Positions 11,250 to 20,240 are shown, numbered from the stretch's first letter. The stretch is 64,000 nt of DNA from Anadara kagoshimensis (GCA_021292105.1 CM037868.1:36272876-36336875), one strand, 5' to 3'. Numbers and translations are program-made. Notes: generated by a model not told the origin, from the letters alone.

Positions 11250-12856
11250 GTAGTATAGTCACGATGAAAATCGTCCCCGTTTGCTGCGCGCTGCGCCAAT
11301 CCAAAATGGCGGCGAGGTCACGAAGCGTGGGAGGCACCTGTCAATCATGATGATGGGATAGACACGTACCTGTCATGATGATGGATGGGCTGTCAGTTAG
11401 AAAGGACACACTGTGGTGAAGGAATGCGCACCTGTCATGATGATGGATGAGGCACCTGTCATGGTGATGGATGGGCTGACAGATAGAAAGGACACACCTG
11501 TGGTGCACCTGTCATGATGATGGTGAGGCACCTGTCATGATGATGGAGGGCTGTCAGTAAGAAAGCACACACCTGTGGTGAAGAAATGCGCAACCTGTCA
11601 TGATGATGGATGGGCTGTCAGTTAGAAAGGACACACCTGTGATGCACCTGTCATGATGATGGATGAGGCACCTGTCAGTAGTAGTATAAAGAATGCACCA
11701 TACTGCATACAAATGGTGTTCTGGTGTTCCTTCTATAAATTATGCTGACATAAGAGGTCATGGGGTCACGAGGTATGACGTCAAGGAGAGAGGGGGAAAT
11801 CCCGGATGTATAAAAATCGAAAGGGAATCCTTAGGTCTAATAATGAGTGGGGAAAACCGGATTAAAGTAGAGTGTTAAAGTCTCAGGTGACCCCCCCCTG
11901 ATGATGTTAGAGGGTTAAAACCGTACAAAGACTCTATCTCTTGACCAAAAGGGATCATGTGATATACCGCCTTGTCCGGCTCGAGAACAAGGATTGAATA
12001 AGAAAGGTGGTGAGGTGCTTGAACGCAGTAGAAAAGAGTTATCGCCCGTTAAGTGAAATACACGCATTCGGACCACGCTTGAAACCGCTTGTCACTCAGT
12101 AAATCAATGACATAGATCGATAGAAAATGAACTTCCAATGTGTCGGTATATGATGGGTGAATCTGGGGTGCGGAATAAAGCTTGAACCCGACTATGATAT
12201 ACTCCCATAGACTTAACAGGGGTATCTGTAGAGGAGCCTAGAACGCGAGCCACTCGTTCACTGACTCGGTGTTTGGTTTCACGACAAAGGCTCGTTCCTT
12301 CAAACACATAGATACCTCGATTATAAAGATTGAACTAGAAATAAGAGAGTTATGAAGAAACGAACTTCTCTATGGGAAACGCTATGTTCAAATTTTCCCA
12401 TAGTCTTATATAGAGAAATCGACCTAGGGCCCTAGCGCACCAACCGCGCCCATATAAATGTGTGTAGTATTGATGGATTCGTCTCGTCGAGACTAACATT
12501 TGGGTGCAAAATTTATTAAAATCCATAGAGAAATAAGAAAGTTATGGTTAAAAGTATTTTATTGCCTCGTCTTGTGCAATAGTACGTAATGATGGGGTTA
12601 CTTGTACTTCCCTCCTATTCTGGGAGCACCTAGACTATAGGTTTAATCACACCAATGGTTCAAACTTTTGTTATAGTATGGCATTTAGAGGGACGAGAGC
12701 GGTGTCGTTAGATTCGCGCCCCATGAGTTGATGGTAAAAGTTAGATCCGGAAACGGACCGAACAGAAAATTCGGAATGCTTTGCCGCCGCCGCCGCCGCC
12801 CCCCCTCCCATTTCCCCTGGTTGGAGAGAGGGAGGAGGAGGAGGAGGAGGAGAGAG
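11250..12856 (+). repeat. Left terminal inverted repeat
   Basis: This is the reverse complement of about 25495-27114, with only scattered single-base differences (for example GATGAAAATCG against GATGAAATCG). It contains a tandem array at 11330-11690, a long single-copy stretch and a GGA-rich tract at the inner edge where the match ends. No gene is seen in it. Confidence 0.9.
11330..11690. repeat. CACCTGTCATGATGATGGA array
   Basis: This irregular array of a 19-21-base word is interleaved with a longer module (GCTGTCAGTTAGAAAGGACA). The same words occur inverted at 26680-27040 and in internal arrays at 12925, 14785 and 24545. Confidence 0.9.
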
Positions 12857-12924
12857 GAGAAGGAGGGAGGAGGAGGAGAGGAAGAAGAGGAGGAGGTGAG
12901 ATTCGCCACTTGTCGTATTAATGG

Positions 12925-13032
12925 ATGAGGGGCGCACCTGTCATGATGATGGATAGACCACGCACCTGTCATATTGATGGATGAGGGGCGCACCTGTCAT
13001 ATTGATGGATGAGGGGGCGCACCTGTCATGAT
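12925..13032. repeat. Short array of GCGCACCTGTCATGATGATG words
   Basis: Four copies lie just inside the left TIR. Three of them are preceded by GATGAGGGG. Confidence 0.85.
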
Positions 13033-13086
13033 GTGGGGTGTATTATATACATACATTTGTAAACCATAATATATTATTAAAAAACC

Positions 13087-13606
13087 ATGGAAGAGGAAAG
13101 AACAGCCTCGCTTTCTGCTGAAACGCATGCAAATGTGGAGAACTGGTATGAAAGTTTTTGTTTTCGTATACAGACACTGAATTGCTCAAGGATTTTGATA
13201 TTAATTGCTTTATTGACTATGACATTGGCTTTGTTTTCGATCATTCTTTCTGAGATGCATTTACTGGAGAGAATAGAAATTCTTCGGATTGTAGAGTAAT
13301 AGCAAATAATCCATTAAAGCCAGACACTAATGATGAAGCATATAATTTTACAGGATGCAATTATGTTCGATCATTTCCACTTCGGTGAATTTCCGAATTA
13401 GTGTGTGTATGTGTAACGGAACAGTTCAGATTGATTTGAGACAGTTCTTAGGTGAAACATCGACTACGAATGGAATTCATCTCAGTTTCAGTCAATGGGA
13501 TTACATGCAACATATTTCAAACCACGTCTATCTTGCAATCAAGGAAACAAGAAGGTTGCCAAAAGATACGAAATTTACATTCTTTCATAAAAAGATAGAT
13601 GTTTAA
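13087..13606 (+). pseudogene. Membrane-anchored PC4-like protein, broken copy
   Basis: The start ATG at 13087 opens a frame with an N-terminal tail of about 35 residues and one membrane span (ILILIALLTMTLALFSIIL). The segment after it resembles the 21104 gene: spaced cysteines, then VQIDLRQFL and a QWDY motif ending near codon 13580. The reading frame breaks twice, at about 13285 and 13385. Each time the homologous frame continues in the -1 frame, beside a GG run, as expected if one base were missing. Stop is at 13606. The C-terminal part (KGxxL..QWDYL pattern) matches the strand-turn-helix end of PC4/p15-type domains; this assignment is by eye. It is the first viral gene inside the left TIR. 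Confidence 0.65.
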
Positions 13607-13718
13607 AGTTAATATTTGTAAAAAAAAGTAATTATATTATTAAAAATTATCAACTATATTATTTTGTTGCTTATTGACATTTGCAATTTAGAATATTTGT
13701 TCATTGTCACATTGTCTC

Positions 13719-13948
13719 CACTGCGGTAGCTCATTTTGTAGAGTGCTTGCTCTGTAATTGGGAGGTTGGAGGGTTCGATCCCCTGCTAAGTCTTGAAAGT
13801 GGGCAGTGACATTACGAAATGAAAGTCATGGTTCTTTGGATGGGAACTTAAAATAAACGAGTTAGTGTCACGGTAGGTGTGGTATAATAAAGAACCCTGC
13901 TGTATACTACCACCAGCGCAACGCACAGGCAACATTACTGCACAGCTT
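13719..13948 (+). mobile_element. SINE A copy nested in the viral element
   Basis: The head CTGCGGTAGCTCATTTTGTA, the B box GGGTTCGATCCCC and the body to GCGCAACGCACAGGCAA match SINE A at 10084, but the copy is diverged and 3'-truncated. It lies between two viral genes and does not interrupt any recognised ORF. Confidence 0.8.
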
Positions 13949-14146
13949 ACATATTTGTTAATTTAAACTTGTGAGATTTATAAATTGTAGTCTAATTTGA
14001 AAACAAACATACCATTCCTTGTACAAAGTAAAGTGAAAACTTATCTAGTCAGATGTTAGTTGACATCGTTTAGTTGTAATTTAAATCCTTAAAACATGAT
14101 GTTGGATGATTAGAACTCCGATGATGATATGATCTTGCACGCCTGC

Positions 14147-14424
14147 CGAGAGATGTGTCTCAGTTACAATGTGTAGCTCGTCAAGCTATATATATTTTAA
14201 AAAAAGACAAACAGAGGTTTTCGTGCAAGAAATAATACAATCTACACGGACACGCAACAGAAACGGGGTTTCTCTTATTTTTACTGCAAGAGAAAAGTAC
14301 ACGCTGACGGCATCAATACTAGTCCGTTGGATATAGTGCTATGTCCCGTACCATCCAAAGAGAAGGACGACGTCGACGACGAGGAGTTGATTCAGATGTT
14401 AGAAAACTGTTTTGAAGATTGAGA
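14147..14424 (+). pseudogene. Remnant of a second packaging-ATPase C-terminus
   Basis: Positions 14147-14188 encode PRDVSQLQCVARQA, the same residues as the intact ATPase at 16219-16260, with synonymous DNA differences. The similarity fades quickly after that. An open frame continues from about 14193 to the TGA at 14422 and ends in an acidic tail (KEKDDVDDEELIQML). It has no start codon. It may be the end of a diverged or rearranged ATPase copy fused to unrelated sequence. No function is claimed. Confidence 0.5.
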
Positions 14425-14512
14425 GAAAGGTAAACTGCGTCAGATCCCTGTCCACTACTTTCGTGTGGAAGCTTTCATCCTCCCCCTAACGAAAGTAGAC
14501 TCACCAAAGTGG

Positions 14513-14520
14513 TATAAATA
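14513..14520 (+). promoter_or_regulatory. TATA box (TATAAATA)
   Basis: TATAAATA lies 52 bp upstream of the ATG at 14572. Identical or near-identical boxes precede most other genes of the element. Confidence 0.6.
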
Positions 14521-14571
14521 AACAGAAACTGTGGGGAAAATTCATTCTGAAATCAACAAGTAACCAACATT

Positions 14572-14781
14572 ATGCCCAACCATCAAAGAAGTGTGTTAAA
14601 AAGTCAAATAGATCAACATATTGTCAAGTTAAGGAAACTAAAGGCTGACATCGAAAAGAGAGAACATAAACTTAAAGGTATGAAGATCTTAATCAACAGG
14701 ATGGATCGTCTGACAATACAACAACGAGGATATGTAAAGTACAGGTGTACATCTATCCACGACCTGACTCATCATTCTTAA
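14572..14781 (+). CDS. Small basic coiled-coil protein (69 aa)
   Basis: This ORF has its own TATA box. It is strongly basic and helical, with heptad-like spacing over residues 8-45 (SQIDQHIVKLRKLKADIEKR), so a short coiled coil is likely. I recognise no family. It lies between the ATPase remnant and the PC4-like pair on the same strand, and its position suggests an early or DNA-binding accessory role, but that is only inference. The last 15 residues run into repeat-like sequence and may not be original. Confidence 0.5.
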   Translation: MPNHQRSVLKSQIDQHIVKLRKLKADIEKREHKLKGMKILINRMDRLTIQQRGYVKYRCTSIHDLTHHS

Positions 14782-14784
14782 GTG

Positions 14785-14945
14785 TCATATCCATCAACCG
14801 CACAGGTGTTTAATTACCTGTCAGCCACCAGGAACTCATCCATCAAACTGACAGGTGTCTAATGACCTGTCCCATCCATCAGGAAGTCGTCCATCAAACT
14901 GACAGGTGCACATCCATCACCGTGACAGGTGCACCCTTCCCAGCA
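14785..14945. repeat. Internal array of CCATCAAACTGACAGGTG words
   Basis: Five or six copies read in the orientation of the right-TIR array (CATCCATC...GACAGGTG). Confidence 0.85.
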
Positions 14946-15032
14946 ATTTGAGTCACGGCACCTACATCAATCAAGATGACATAAATGATCAATCACAAGG
15001 CGTATAATGACGTCAATAATCACGTGACATTT

Positions 15033-15042
15033 TATATAAATA
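15033..15042 (+). promoter_or_regulatory. TATA box (TATATAAATA)
   Basis: The box is 35 bp upstream of the ATG at 15077, close to the spacing expected for a eukaryotic TATA promoter with a short leader. Confidence 0.65.
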
Positions 15043-15076
15043 CCGTGAAGAAAGAAGAAAGATTCATAAACTTAAG

Positions 15077-15337
15077 ATGGAATCAACAGAACAGAGATGT
15101 ATGTTGGACTTAGGAGCAGATCGCTTCGTCGTAGCCAGCAAATATAAAAATACAATATACATCCATTTGCGAAAATATGGTTGGGAAAACGGAAAATTGT
15201 TTCCAACCAAACAAGGTGTAGCACTGAATTTAAAAAGGTGGCTGAAATTGGAATCATGGAAAGAGGACATTGACAAGGCCATCTCGAACCAACAAGATGA
15301 AATTTCACCTGGGAGGAGGAGTGAATGTCACCATTAG
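15077..15337 (+). CDS. PC4-like ssDNA-binding protein A (86 aa)
   Basis: PC4/p15 proteins are small dimeric single-stranded-DNA binders whose core is a curved beta sheet followed by a helix. Here residues 10-66 follow that pattern: ADRFVVASKYKNTIYIHLRKYG (strands 1-3), a GKLFPTKQGVALNL turn-strand, and a KRWLKLESW helix start. That places it near the minimal domain length. The TATA box is 35 bp upstream. The 3' end overlaps gene B by 41 bp in another frame. Possible roles in a replicating DNA virus are protecting ssDNA or co-activating transcription; this is inferred from the fold. The assignment rests on motif reading only. Confidence 0.65.
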   Translation: MESTEQRCMLDLGADRFVVASKYKNTIYIHLRKYGWENGKLFPTKQGVALNLKRWLKLESWKEDIDKAISNQQDEISPGRRSECHH

Positions 15338-15585
15338 TTCAAAATATCCAACGGTGGACGTTAGACAGTTCTGGATGCCCCAGGAGCGATCAATACCAAC
15401 TCGAAAAGGACTAGCAATGAAGTATAGCGAGTGGGAAAAGCTTAAAGATGTCATGACCATCATTAGGGATTTCGTACCTGAACTGAACCAAACAGTTACA
15501 TGTATGATGGACGAATCCACCAGAATCAGTTGGGAGCCTTGTGCTGTGTGGAATGTAACCCGTTTGCAACATTGGACACCATTTG

Positions 15586-15624
<39 letters not shown>

Positions 15625-15635
15625 GTAGGAAATAA
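15297..15635 (+). CDS. PC4-like ssDNA-binding protein B, C-terminus frame-shifted
   Basis: It starts at the ATG at 15297, inside gene A, and is a tandem paralogue of it. Residues 4-60 show the PC4 pattern more clearly than A: GGGVNVTISSKYPTVDVRQF, then RSIPTRKGLAMKYSEWEKLK. A C-terminal tail follows. Near 15546-15551 the better frame moves to -1, where a second Cys and a CNPF motif pair with the upstream EPCAV to resemble a small metal knuckle. The annotated frame then runs into an A-only tract of about 30 bases (15590-15620) that would encode poly-Lys before the TAA at 15633. The original C-terminus is therefore uncertain. Function is by analogy with gene A. Confidence 0.6.
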
Positions 15636-15739
15636 AATGGAAACTGCCAAACTACTCGGTCTTCTCGGCTGTGATGTCTAATATACAACATCCAGTCAGT
15701 CGGCTTTGAGAGTGTTTTGGCAAGTTTCGCTATCGACGA

Positions 15740-15747
15740 TATAAATA
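15740..15747 (+). promoter_or_regulatory. TATA box (TATAAATA)
   Basis: It lies 32 bp upstream of the packaging-ATPase ATG at 15779. Confidence 0.65.
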
Positions 15748-15778
15748 CACGAAACAATTGATTTCATTTCATTCCATC

Positions 15779-16413
15779 ATGTATCCTTTCCCAAGCTGCA
15801 CGTCTATTTCCGTGTCTGGAGCCACCTGCAGTGGTAAGACCACGTGGTTATTTCGTTTATTGAAAAACAAAGAACAAATGTTTGCAGAACCACCAGATAA
15901 AGTGTTATACTGCTACGGTGCTTATCAACCTTATTCGAATTTATGGAGAAAGAGTTACCATTTGTGACGTTTCATCCGGGCTTACCCACAGAAACCGAGC
16001 TAGAAGCATTAAGTGACCCGAGTCGGTGTAACCTTGTAGTGTTGGACGACCTCATGGAAGCAGTGACGTCATCACCAGAGATGGAACAATTATTTGTCAA
16101 AGGGATGCACCATAGACATTTGACCGTGATCTATTTGAATCAAAATCTGTATTGTAAAGGCAAACATGCACGCACCATCAATTTGAATACTCATGTATTG
16201 GTGTTAATGAAAAACCCGAGGGACGTGTCGCAATTACAGTGTGTGGCTCGTCAAGCCTTTTTAGGCAAGAGCCGTTACGTCATGGAAGCTTATAGAGATG
16301 CCACGTCACAACCTTATGGGTATTTGGTCTTAGACCTTTCGCCCATGACCCAAGATGCTTATAGAGTGAGAACTTTGATCTTTCCAAATGAAGATACTAT
16401 CATCTATAAATAA
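15779..16413 (+). pseudogene. Packaging ATPase (FtsK/HerA-A32-like), one frame break
   Basis: In Mavericks and related viruses this ATPase pumps DNA into preformed capsids. The start ATG at 15779 is followed by a P-loop, SGATCSGKTTW, at residues 14-24. The Walker B strand is NLVVLDDLMEA, the sensor-like segment is HLTVIYLNQNLY, and the late motif NPRDVSQLQCVARQAF is typical of the family. The break is at 15940-15945, where the first frame would end at 15964 and the rest continues in the -1 frame to TAA at 16411. The overlap is only 25 bp, next to a TTT run. It could be a one-base loss, a base-calling error or, less likely, ribosomal frameshifting. Gene order (ATPase before integrase and capsid genes) is usual. 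Confidence 0.85.
16405..16412 (+). promoter_or_regulatory. TATA box (TATAAATA) over the ATPase stop
   Basis: It lies 54 bp upstream of the ATG at 16466 and overlaps the ATPase stop codon, so the promoter is embedded in the preceding gene. Confidence 0.55.
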
Positions 16414-16465
16414 TACATTGTAGTGCGTTCCTACTCATTCGAGACATAGACCTCGAAGGGTCAAG

Positions 16466-16968
16466 ATGCAGAAAATGGTATTGATACCATACGATAGATA
16501 TCAACGATTAACACAAGTTAAACCGGAAATAGTGAGTAAAACTTTGGAACCTGCCAGTTCAGAAGTGCAAGAAATAACACGGGACAAGCAACCGGAACCC
16601 AGTATTGAGGACCTTTTAACCACCATACCAAACAACGTGAGAAACAAAGCCAGGATTTTATTAGAACATTTACGTAAACATAGCGATTTCAAGTGGAACG
16701 AACGTGGAGAAATAGTCGTGGATGGTCACGTGATACCTGGGTCAAACATAATCGATCTCGTGAAAGTCAGTGTCAAACAGTATAAAGATTTTAAACCCGT
16801 GGGATTGAAGACATTCAGCAACTAATCTTTGACAGTAACGCTCCATTGAGCGTATTAGCGCCATCGCAGAGACAGGACGGATCGGGACTTCCTCCACCCC
16901 CCGGTATACCAGTGAAAAGAAAAGTACAGACCAGAAAATTGACGAAAATCAAGTGGTTGAAATTATGA
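16466..16968 (+). pseudogene. Virion-associated protein of Maverick type, one frame break
   Basis: Residues 45-118 hold a compact helical domain with SIEDLLTTIPNNVRNKARIL, a WNERGEIVVDGHVIPGSNII segment and VKQYKDFKP. I recall similar domains beside capsid genes in animal Mavericks, but no function is assigned here. The first frame stops at 16823-16825. From about 16801-16806 the -1 frame stays open, passes through a proline-rich linker (LPPPPGIPVKRKV) and a basic end, and stops at 16966-16968. That stop overlaps the integrase ATG as ATGA, the same junction as capsid/protease, which supports the longer product as ancestral. The break sits at a G run. Confidence 0.65.
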
Positions 16969-18101
16969 AATACGAAGATTATTTAGCCAAGATTTATTAC
17001 GACCCAAAACATCCCGCTGCTTATGCGGGTTCTGATAAACTTTACAGAGCCGTCAGAAAAGAAGGAAAGTTCGTATTGGGCCGACAAAAAATTAAAAATT
17101 GGTTATTGAAACAAGAAGATTATGCCGTACACAGAGAAGAGAGAACAAAATTCAAACGGAGGAGAGTGATTGCCCCTTACGTGGATTACCAATGGGACGT
17201 GGATACGGCCAATATGGTGTATTATGCAAAACATAACGATGGATTTAAACATTTTTTGCTAGCTATAGACATCATGTCTAAATATGTCTGGACCGTACCG
17301 TTACACTCGACAACGGGGAAAGAAATGGTTAAAGCCTTTATCCAGATTTTCCAAAAGGGGAGAAAACCCACGCGTATTCGGAGCGATAAAGGGAGCGAAT
17401 TCAATAACAAAGATGTAAAACGCTACTTAAAAGAACAAAACATCGGTTATTTTGTGACGCAAAACGTAGTCAAAGCCTCGTATGCCGAACGAGCCGTGAA
17501 AACCATTAAATCTAGGATTCAACATTACATGACCAAGACACAGACGCATCGATGGATAGACGTGCTTGACAAGATCACGACAAGTTATAACCACACGTAT
17601 CACCGCACCATTAAGAGAACACCTGCCAGCGTAAAACCCAAAGATTCCATCGCTTTATGGCAAACCATATACGGTCACCGACAACCCAATGTGAAATCGA
17701 AAGGAAAACTCACACCGTATCGGAAAATTTACAAATTCAAAGTAGGCGATGTGGTGCGAATCTCGTTTTTAAAAAGACCGTTCCAGAAAGAATACGACGA
17801 ACGTTGGAGCCGGGAACTGTTTGTGGTGACGAAACGATTCACAAAAGAAGATATCCCTCAATACGAATTAAAAGATTATGCCGGTGACGTCATTGAAGGC
17901 ACGTTTTATCAAAATCAATTAAATAAAGCGTACGAACAAGACGTGTACATGATAGACAAGGTGATCAAAACGCGCGGCAAAGGTAGAAACAAACAATATT
18001 TGATTCGTTGGAAAGGATGGAGTCCGAAATACGATTCGTGGATTGGTGAAGAGGCGTTCAGGGGTATAAATAACGGAGCCGATACGTCCAGGACGTCATA
18101 A
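16965..18101 (+). CDS. Retrovirus-type integrase with C-terminal chromodomain
   Basis: The integrase inserts the linear genome into host DNA and makes 6-bp target duplications. The first ATG in frame is 16965 (the frame is open 12 bp further up with GTG), giving 378 aa. An N-terminal helical region (PAAYAGSDKLYRAVRKEGKF) precedes the DDE core. The catalytic residues are the first Asp in YQWDVDTANM, the second in RIRSDKGSEF, and the Glu in ASYAERAVKTIK about 34 positions later. The last 45 residues form a chromodomain (VYMIDKVIKTRG, YLIRWKGWSPKYDSWI), which in related elements can steer insertion towards modified chromatin. The ORF is full-length and uninterrupted, so the enzyme may still be active. 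Confidence 0.95.
   Translation: MKYEDYLAKIYYDPKHPAAYAGSDKLYRAVRKEGKFVLGRQKIKNWLLKQEDYAVHREERTKFKRRRVIAPYVDYQWDVDTANMVYYAKHNDGFKHFLLAIDIMSKYVWTVPLHSTTGKEMVKAFIQIFQKGRKPTRIRSDKGSEFNNKDVKRYLKEQNIGYFVTQNVVKASYAERAVKTIKSRIQHYMTKTQTHRWIDVLDKITTSYNHTYHRTIKRTPASVKPKDSIALWQTIYGHRQPNVKSKGKLTPYRKIYKFKVGDVVRISFLKRPFQKEYDERWSRELFVVTKRFTKEDIPQYELKDYAGDVIEGTFYQNQLNKAYEQDVYMIDKVIKTRGKGRNKQYLIRWKGWSPKYDSWIGEEAFRGINNGADTSRTS
18065..18072 (+). promoter_or_regulatory. TATA box (TATAAATA) inside the integrase end
   Basis: It lies 39 bp upstream of the penton ATG at 18111. Confidence 0.6.
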
Positions 18102-18110
18102 TACATCGAG

Positions 18111-18521
18111 ATGAGCATTCGATTGGTTCTTAGATCTACAGATTGTAAAACACTTTATCCAGATAATCAACCTTATTGTTTCAGAGTGCATCTACCTCGA
18201 CCACTACAGTGTACAGGATATTGGACTATTAGTTTATTGGAATATACCTATAAGGGTGACATAACTCAACCGGAATTGTTTATATATTGCAACTTGTGTG
18301 ACGATAACATAGTCGGCGATAGGGAAGTTCCATTATTACGCAGGGTGTATTTAGAGACAGAAGGAAATCAGGAGTATTCGCTTCCTTATAAGGTACCGTT
18401 GAGGATAGGCGTTTTTCAAGACGTCCACGTGTATATAAAGGATAACCAGCAACAACCCGCTTCATTCTTGAACGGCGTGTCGACGGTAACACTCCTATTA
18501 CAGAGAGACCCCTTTCAATAA
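18111..18521 (+). CDS. Penton / minor capsid protein (single jelly roll)
   Basis: This protein forms the vertices of the icosahedral shell. The 136-aa ORF has the Maverick penton pattern: PYCFRVHLPRPLQ near the start, YWTISLLEYTY, an IYCNLCDDNIVGDREVPLLR block, the YKVPLRIGVFQDVHVYI strand pair and a final STVTLLLQRDP. These alternate as beta strands of one jelly roll. It begins 10 bp after the integrase stop, and its own stop (TAA) shares a base with the next ATG (TAATG). The ORF is intact and of normal length. Confidence 0.85.
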   Translation: MSIRLVLRSTDCKTLYPDNQPYCFRVHLPRPLQCTGYWTISLLEYTYKGDITQPELFIYCNLCDDNIVGDREVPLLRRVYLETEGNQEYSLPYKVPLRIGVFQDVHVYIKDNQQQPASFLNGVSTVTLLLQRDPFQ

Positions 18522-18943
18522 TGGTGGGCTCCATGTATGTGTCTGATCCGGAAGTGTGGAGGAGATTTTTCAAAGATTTAATGAACGGTAAAATCGACCA
18601 TAGGCGATATCGTGGAAGACAGTACGGTGGAGCGGGCATTGCTGGAATGTATGCTAAAAAGTCATACATGATACCGGTTCCGTCATATGCAAAAGAACCG
18701 GAAAAGGTTGTAGTAGGTGAACAGGTCACACCTGTGGAGGCGTCATTGGACCGAGCCAAGTCACAACTGAAAAATGCCATTCTTGAAGACCAACCGCACG
18801 TGCCTATAAAAGAGAAGAAACGACGTGATATCATCAGTTCTCCGGAGCGTCCAAAGGGGCAACATCGAAACGCCAGTGTGAAGACGAAGAAGACAACGTA
18901 TTTAAAAGAAAGAGAAGAACATAATGGCTTTTCTCAACGATAA
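18521..18943 (+). CDS. Small basic virion protein upstream of the capsid gene
   Basis: This 140-aa basic protein has an N-terminal part with DPEVWRRFFKDLM, then a glycine-rich RQYGGAGIAGMYAKKSYMIPV segment, then a long charged, probably disordered tail with KEKKRRD and KTKKTT. Proteins of this size and place in Mavericks are often compared with adenovirus core or pVI-like proteins. Here that comparison is positional plus the Gly-rich segment, so the exact role (DNA condensation or membrane disruption) is open. It overlaps the capsid gene by 20 bp in another frame and probably belongs to the same late transcript set. Confidence 0.6.
   Translation: MVGSMYVSDPEVWRRFFKDLMNGKIDHRRYRGRQYGGAGIAGMYAKKSYMIPVPSYAKEPEKVVVGEQVTPVEASLDRAKSQLKNAILEDQPHVPIKEKKRRDIISSPERPKGQHRNASVKTKKTTYLKEREEHNGFSQR
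18805..18812 (+). promoter_or_regulatory. TATA box (TATAAAAG)
   Basis: It lies about 115 bp upstream of the capsid ATG, within the preceding ORF. This is farther than the other boxes, so it is less certain. Confidence 0.4.
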
Positions 18944-20240
18944 GATGACGGATATTGCATTACCTACGGAATTAACAGTATTTTCACTTCCATCTAATCA
19001 AGTAGCCGTGAAAAAAATTTATTTCAACGAATGTCGACCCGTGTCTGCGTTTAGCGCCGACGATGCACCTATCGAAATTTCCGTGCCGAGCCAAGGTAAC
19101 GAATACCTAGATTTGCGCAGAAGTCGCCTGTATATGAAATGCAAAATCACGAAAGCAGACGGCACAGATTTGGCAGATCAAGAAAAAGTCGGACTGATTA
19201 ATTTGCCATTACAAAGTATATGGAGTCAAATAGACACCTACATGAACGGCAAATTGGTTTCACTGAACACCAGTCATTACCCATGGAAAGCCTATTTGAA
19301 ACAGATTTTATCCAACGGTACAGATGTGTCGAAATCCCAGTTACAGTCACAGCTTTATTATCAAGATACGGCAGACATGGACGATGGAAATCCCGTCAGT
19401 GGTACTAACACCGGACTAAGTTATCGTTACGGTTTCACCAAGCTGAGTAGACCTTTTGATTTGGAAGGACCCTTGTATGAGGACATTTTTCGCCTGGAAA
19501 AATATCTAATCAATGGTGTGAACTTGACCATGAAATTTTTCAGAAATAAAGCACCATTCATTTTCATGAGTGCCGAACAGTCTGCAGATTACAAGTTACA
19601 TATCTTGGACATTTCTTTCAAAGCCTGTATGATCAAAGTCGATAGCGGGATCTTAATTAATCATGCCGACATGTTGAAGGACCATACGGCTAAATATCCC
19701 TTGACCCGTACAGAAGTGAAAATGAATACGTGTCCGACGGGATCGGGTTCGTTTATTTGGCAAAATGTCTGGTCAAATAATCTGCCAAACAAAGTGTATT
19801 TTGCCTTTGTGTCACAGGACAGTGTCAATGGCAGTTATACCAAATATCCGTTCAAATTCCAGAATCTAGCCGAAGAAGTTGTGTTGTGTCTTAATGGTGA
19901 AAGCATACCCGTGAGACCCATGAAAATAGATGTGAGCGTCAATAGAAATTACGTCACACCCTTCGTCAACCTGTTCGAAGTCGCCGAAAAATGGAACAAA
20001 GATGTCGGTCTACAAATTACGAGAGAGAATTTTGCCAAGGGATACGCCATTTATGCTTTCAATTTAACTCCCAACGACCTGGGTGAAGAATATTTAAACC
20101 TGGTACGTCAAGGAAACCTCAGATTTGAAGTCAAGTTTGCTACCGCCACCACGGAAACCCTGAATTGTATTGCGTATGCCGAATTTCCTGCTCTTATCGA
20201 AATCGATCAGTCCAGAGACGTGAAATATACACAAGTATGA
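18924..20240 (+). CDS. Major capsid protein (double jelly roll)
   Basis: This hexon-like protein builds the trimeric capsomers of the virion. The 438-aa ORF carries clear Maverick capsid signatures: SVPSQGNEYLDLRRSRLYMK near residue 60, LPLQSIWSQIDTYMNGKLVS, a hinge region with SRPFDLEGPLYEDIF, and the second barrel ending GYAIYAFNLTPNDLGEEYLN, RQGNLRFEVKFA, CIAYAEFPALIEID. The ORF is uninterrupted from ATG 18924 to TGA 20238. The ATGA at its end starts the protease. Together with penton, ATPase and protease it shows the element descends from a virion-forming virus and may still make particles if the broken genes are supplied elsewhere. Confidence 0.95.
   Translation: MAFLNDKMTDIALPTELTVFSLPSNQVAVKKIYFNECRPVSAFSADDAPIEISVPSQGNEYLDLRRSRLYMKCKITKADGTDLADQEKVGLINLPLQSIWSQIDTYMNGKLVSLNTSHYPWKAYLKQILSNGTDVSKSQLQSQLYYQDTADMDDGNPVSGTNTGLSYRYGFTKLSRPFDLEGPLYEDIFRLEKYLINGVNLTMKFFRNKAPFIFMSAEQSADYKLHILDISFKACMIKVDSGILINHADMLKDHTAKYPLTRTEVKMNTCPTGSGSFIWQNVWSNNLPNKVYFAFVSQDSVNGSYTKYPFKFQNLAEEVVLCLNGESIPVRPMKIDVSVNRNYVTPFVNLFEVAEKWNKDVGLQITRENFAKGYAIYAFNLTPNDLGEEYLNLVRQGNLRFEVKFATATTETLNCIAYAEFPALIEIDQSRDVKYTQV

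Noticed and set aside
12671-12993. ORFs on both strands at the inner edge of the left TIR
   Set aside because: They consist of the CCG and GGA low-complexity tracts, and the same sequence is present inverted in the right TIR.
15305-15757. 150-residue minus-strand ORF
   Set aside because: It is antisense to PC4-like gene B and contains poly-Phe from the A tract.
15940-15946. Programmed -1 frameshift site in the ATPase (G-AAT-TTA resembles A-AAT-TTA)
   Set aside because: The first three bases do not form a proper slippery triplet and no clear downstream structure was seen. Similar breaks in six other places fit single-base loss better.
18280-18834. 184-residue minus-strand ORF
   Set aside because: It is antisense to the penton and the basic virion protein, both of which have clear family features.
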